Positions 13,405 through 15,269 of a DNA stretch of 15,269 nucleotides are shown here, in pieces. Below the pieces are notes generated by a model, which saw only the letters and a list, made by a program, of their open reading frames with translations, searched no databases and had not been told where the DNA came from. This DNA comes from an uncultured Bacilli bacterium (GTDB taxonomy: Bacteria > Bacillota_I > Bacilli_A > RF39 > UBA660): NCBI GenBank assembly GCA_947600015.1, contig CANQFX010000027.1, positions 1 to 15,269 of the forward strand, read 5' to 3'. How positions within the stretch are numbered: the stretch's first letter is position 1; every line of letters starts with the position of its first letter. Made by a program: the position numbers and the translations under genes.

Positions 13405-13501
13405 TATAAATTACCAAATGGTGCTAATAACTTTAATCATACTTTTCTAGTAAATGTTATATTTATTTTCCTGATGAATAGTTTTTAAGACAATTCATAC
13501 T

Positions 13502-13538
13502 AAAATAAAAACTTATAAAATCCTTGTTTATAAGTTTT
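13502..13538 (-). terminator. Terminator of the spoIIAA-sigF unit
   Basis: AAAACTTATAAA (13508-13519) and TTTATAAGTTTT (13527-13538) form a perfect 12-bp stem with a 7-base loop. On the minus strand TATTTTA follows. The stem includes the sigF stop codon. Confidence 0.85.
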
Positions 13539-14166
13539 GTTTTAATTTTTGAAAAATTTTATTTTCTTTTCTAGATACTTGTACTTGACTTATTCCAAGT
13601 TCTTGACTTGCTTCTGTCTGAGTTAAATCTTCATAATATCTAGCAAATATCAAACGTTGTTCTTCTTCTGATAAATTATGGATTTGTTCTCTTAAATCTA
13701 AAATATCTGCATTCATTCCTTGATCTTGTACTTTAATAAAATTATACAAATCCTGTTCTTCTTCCGTTTCGTAGTCTAAACTTTTAATTTCCTCATTTGC
13801 CATTAAAGCATCTCTTAACTTTTCCTCATCAATTTCTAGAAATAGAGAAATTTCTGTCAATGTTGGTTCTCTTCCTAGCTTCTGTTGCATCAAAGACTTT
13901 GTTTTTTCTATTTTTTGATTTAATTGAATGATTTCCTTACTAACTTTGATTGAACGATTTTCCCGAATATATTTTTTTACTTCTCCTAAAATATAATAGT
14001 AAGCATAAGTAGAAAATTTTATATTTTCTCTTGTGGGGTCAAAGTTTTTACTTGCATGTAATAATCCTAACATTCCTACTTGATATAGATCATCCTTATC
14101 AAAAGATTTTGTATATCGATGAATAATGCTATATACTAACTTCTCATATTCTAATATGTTTTCCAT
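13528..14166 (-). CDS. sigF: Sporulation sigma factor of the SigF/SigG type
   Basis: A 212-residue sigma-70 family protein. Region 2: EKLVYSIIHRYTKSFDKDDL (8-27), YQVGMLGLLHASKNFDP, and the promoter-melting stretch KFSTYAYYYILGEVKKYIRE with RSIKVSKEI (50-79), the last being typical of SigB/F/G. Region 3 covers about 80-130 (GREPTLTEISLFLEID). Region 4 has LSEEEQRLIFARYYEDLTQT and the helix-turn-helix SQELGISQVQVSRKENKI (187-204), which reads the -35 box. It lacks about 40 residues compared with SigF and SigG of Bacillus. AAAGGAGG precedes the ATG. It follows the SpoIIAA-like gene by 13 bases and precedes spoVA genes, the Bacillus spoIIA-sigF-spoVA order, which favours SigF over SigG or SigB. 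spoIIAB is absent between the two genes. Confidence 0.82.
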   Translation of the reverse strand: MENILEYEKLVYSIIHRYTKSFDKDDLYQVGMLGLLHASKNFDPTRENIKFSTYAYYYILGEVKKYIRENRSIKVSKEIIQLNQKIEKTKSLMQQKLGREPTLTEISLFLEIDEEKLRDALMANEEIKSLDYETEEEQDLYNFIKVQDQGMNADILDLREQIHNLSEEEQRLIFARYYEDLTQTEASQELGISQVQVSRKENKIFQKLKQNL

Positions 14167-14179
14167 TTTCCTCCTTTAT

Positions 14180-14515
14180 TTATATATCCAAATATTTAAA
14201 CGCTTCTCTCTCATTATTTACATATAATACTTGTCTTTGAAAACCCAGTCTTTTCTTTAAGCTATCTGTCAATCCACAAAGAACCACTTTACCACAACTT
14301 AAAAAAATTTCTATCAGTTTATTTTGCAATGATGAAAATACCGTTTGATCTATATTTTTTAATTCATAAAAATTTAATACAAAAAAGTGTATTCCTTGTT
14401 GATATAATAGATAATTTAATTCATCAGAAAAATCACAAAAATTAGAATGATTTAACTCTCCTTCTAGTCGCATGAATAAGATTCCTTTTCTAACATCAAG
14501 TTCTAATTCTAGCAT
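14180..14515 (-). CDS. spoIIAA: SpoIIAA-like STAS-domain protein (anti-sigma factor antagonist)
   Basis: A 111-residue single STAS domain, near the 117 of Bacillus SpoIIAA. SpoIIAA binds the anti-sigma kinase SpoIIAB and frees SigF. The domain runs from LELELDVRKGILFMRLEGEL (2-21) through HFFVLNFYELKNID (43-56) to a C-terminal helix. The loop that in SpoIIAA reads DSSG, with Ser58 as the phosphorylated residue, reads Asp56-Gln57-Thr58-Val59 here, so Thr replaces Ser and the following Gly is lost. Start choice: ATG 14515 follows AGAGGTGG; the frame is open to 14581 but that part covers the ribosome binding site and promoter. It is followed after 13 bases by the SigF-like gene. Paired Spo0A boxes lie upstream. 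A related STAS regulator such as RsbV is possible, but the context supports SpoIIAA. Confidence 0.75.
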   Translation of the reverse strand: MLELELDVRKGILFMRLEGELNHSNFCDFSDELNYLLYQQGIHFFVLNFYELKNIDQTVFSSLQNKLIEIFLSCGKVVLCGLTDSLKKRLGFQRQVLYVNNEREAFKYLDI

Positions 14516-14535
14516 AAATCCACCTCTCGTAATAA

Positions 14536-14541
14536 AATATA
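14536..14541 (-). promoter_or_regulatory. Candidate SigA -10 of the spoIIAA-sigF unit
   Basis: Minus strand TATATT (14541-14536), 20 bases before the start codon and 27 bases after the nearest Spo0A box, with no -35 at the normal distance. Weak -35 regions are typical of Spo0A-activated SigA promoters. An AT-only inverted repeat (14548-14564) lies between. Confidence 0.35.
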
Positions 14542-14568
14542 GAATAAGAAAAAACTTTTTTCTACCAT

Positions 14569-14611
14569 TTCGACAAAACAAGACATTTTATTCGTTCGAC
14601 AAAACAAGACA
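14569..14611 (-). promoter_or_regulatory. Paired Spo0A binding boxes in a 17-bp direct repeat
   Basis: The minus strand carries TGTCTTGTTTTGTCGAA twice (14611-14595 and 14585-14569), 26 bases apart. Each copy ends in TTGTCGAA, a perfect match to the 0A-box consensus TGNCGAA, and begins with a TGTC half-match exactly 10 bases earlier, so up to four Spo0A contacts are laid out in helical phase within each copy. Location directly upstream of spoIIAA matches known Spo0A control of the spoIIA operon. Confidence 0.75.
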
Positions 14612-14642
14612 AAAGAAAAAGAATTACTTGAAAATAATTCTT
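14611..14642 (-). terminator. Terminator of the TasA/SipW-type gene
   Basis: Minus strand AAGAATTA (14642-14635), an 8-base loop, TAATTCTT (14626-14619), then TTTCTTTT. It separates the gene at the right edge from the spoIIAA promoter and abuts the Spo0A boxes. Confidence 0.7.
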
Positions 14643-14660
14643 CTTTCTAAATTATTTTAT

Positions 14661-15269
14661 TTAGTTTTGACTCCAGACTAGAGTGAAACCGATGCCTTTT
14701 TGCGTAATAGCAGTAGATGATATAGGTTGATCACTATCAATATAGGCTACTAATGTAAATTGTATGTTTCCACCTGATTCAATACTATCTCCTACTCTCA
14801 AAGTATTACCTTGCGTTGTTGCTTTCGTTGGTTTTGGATCATACAAATGATATTTAAAGTTGTTACAGGTAATAAACCCTGTATTTACTGGTGTACAATT
14901 AACTTCACTAGGGGCAGTCGTTTGAATACTTGTCAGTTTTGCTCCAATTGTCCCATTATTTTTTATATTAACTATCCAATAACATTGATCTCCTGGCTTT
15001 GTCAGTTTGACTTCACCAACACTAATTGAGTTAGCTGTAACAGTCGCATCTCCACAACTAATACTACCTGTGCTTGAACTTGCAATATTATACTTGTTAC
15101 CTTTTATCGTTCCTTCTTCAAACCCAACATTCCAACTTGCAACATTTTGTGTAATGTTACTTAGTGTGACGTTAAGATTTTGACTTAATGCTGCATAAAC
15201 TACCGTAATTCCAATGACTAGTATTATTAAAGCAGATAAGATAATCATTAAATTATTTCTCCTATTTAT
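14661..15269 (-). CDS. Secreted TasA/SipW-type surface protein (start probably outside window)
   Basis: At least 195 residues. One hydrophobic stretch, MIILSALIILVIGITVVYAA (1-20 when counted from ATG 15248), is followed by LSQNLNV, similar to the signal sequences cut by the SipW-type signal peptidase in TasA and camelysin-like proteins. The rest is rich in Thr, Ser, Asn and Gly and reads as beta-sandwich: ASWNVGFEEGTIKG, KPGDQCYWIVNIKNNGTIGA and QKGIGFTLVWSQ. Four cysteines (in SCGD, DQCY, NCTP and TCNN) could form disulfides outside the cell. The ATG at 15248 has AGGAG ten bases upstream, but the frame stays open to the window edge and encodes INRRNNL just before the hydrophobic part, the basic segment a signal peptide needs. 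I therefore treat the gene as 5'-partial, with 15248 as the alternative start. Exact function is unknown. Confidence 0.6.
   Translation of the reverse strand: MNRRNNLMIILSALIILVIGITVVYAALSQNLNVTLSNITQNVASWNVGFEEGTIKGNKYNIASSSTGSISCGDATVTANSISVGEVKLTKPGDQCYWIVNIKNNGTIGAKLTSIQTTAPSEVNCTPVNTGFITCNNFKYHLYDPKPTKATTQGNTLRVGDSIESGGNIQFTLVAYIDSDQPISSTAITQKGIGFTLVWSQN

Noticed and set aside
14585..14600. SigH-like -10 (GAAT with flanking A residues) between the Spo0A boxes
   Set aside because: No AGGA -35 element at 11-12 bases upstream, so a SigH promoter is not supported.

Overview
The window comes from a very AT-rich, endospore-forming, low-GC Gram-positive bacterium (Bacillota; probably a Bacilli/Erysipelotrichia-like or related gut lineage, which is inference). 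Support comes from strong AGGAGG-type ribosome binding sites, a normal genetic code, spoVA genes, a SleC-type cortex-lytic enzyme, a SigF/SigG-type sigma factor with a SpoIIAA-like partner, and paired Spo0A boxes. Most genes lie on the minus strand in short operons. There is no insertion sequence, CRISPR array or rRNA.

Left part (1-5210). A minus-strand cluster runs from a WYL-domain regulator to a double SIS-domain sugar-phosphate protein and a RdgB/HAM1-type nucleotide pyrophosphatase that runs off the left edge. A small one-helix membrane protein on the plus strand converges with a protein carrying two peptidoglycan-binding and four LysM domains. That gene is divergent from a sleC homologue. 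The last two both bind peptidoglycan and lack signal peptides, which fits spore-cortex or coat proteins.

Middle (5211-10362). An AT-rich spacer holds the most unusual locus. A 29-residue all-hydrophobic peptide with lysine caps has its own promoter, a hairpin over its ribosome binding site, leader-to-tail complementarity and a possible convergent antisense RNA. This is the layout of a type I toxin-antitoxin module. A tRNA-Leu(CAA) gene follows. Next is a minus-strand operon: HExxH metallopeptidase, scpA, scpB (chromosome condensation) and a membrane-anchored serpin with an unusually large insertion. A divergent RNHCP zinc-ribbon gene is served by a back-to-back pair of extended -10 promoters.

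Right part (10363-15269). Minus-strand spoVAC-spoVAD-spoVAE (dipicolinic acid channel) lies downstream of a SpoIIAA-like gene and a SigF-like gene. This recalls the joined spoIIA-sigF-spoVA order of Bacillus, but a transglutaminase-like gene is inserted, spoVAA and spoVAB are absent, and the anti-sigma kinase gene spoIIAB is missing from its usual place. The SpoIIAA-like protein has Thr at the phosphorylated Ser position. A 17-bp direct repeat with two exact TTGTCGAA Spo0A boxes lies upstream. The right edge holds a secreted TasA/SipW-type protein whose start probably lies outside the window.
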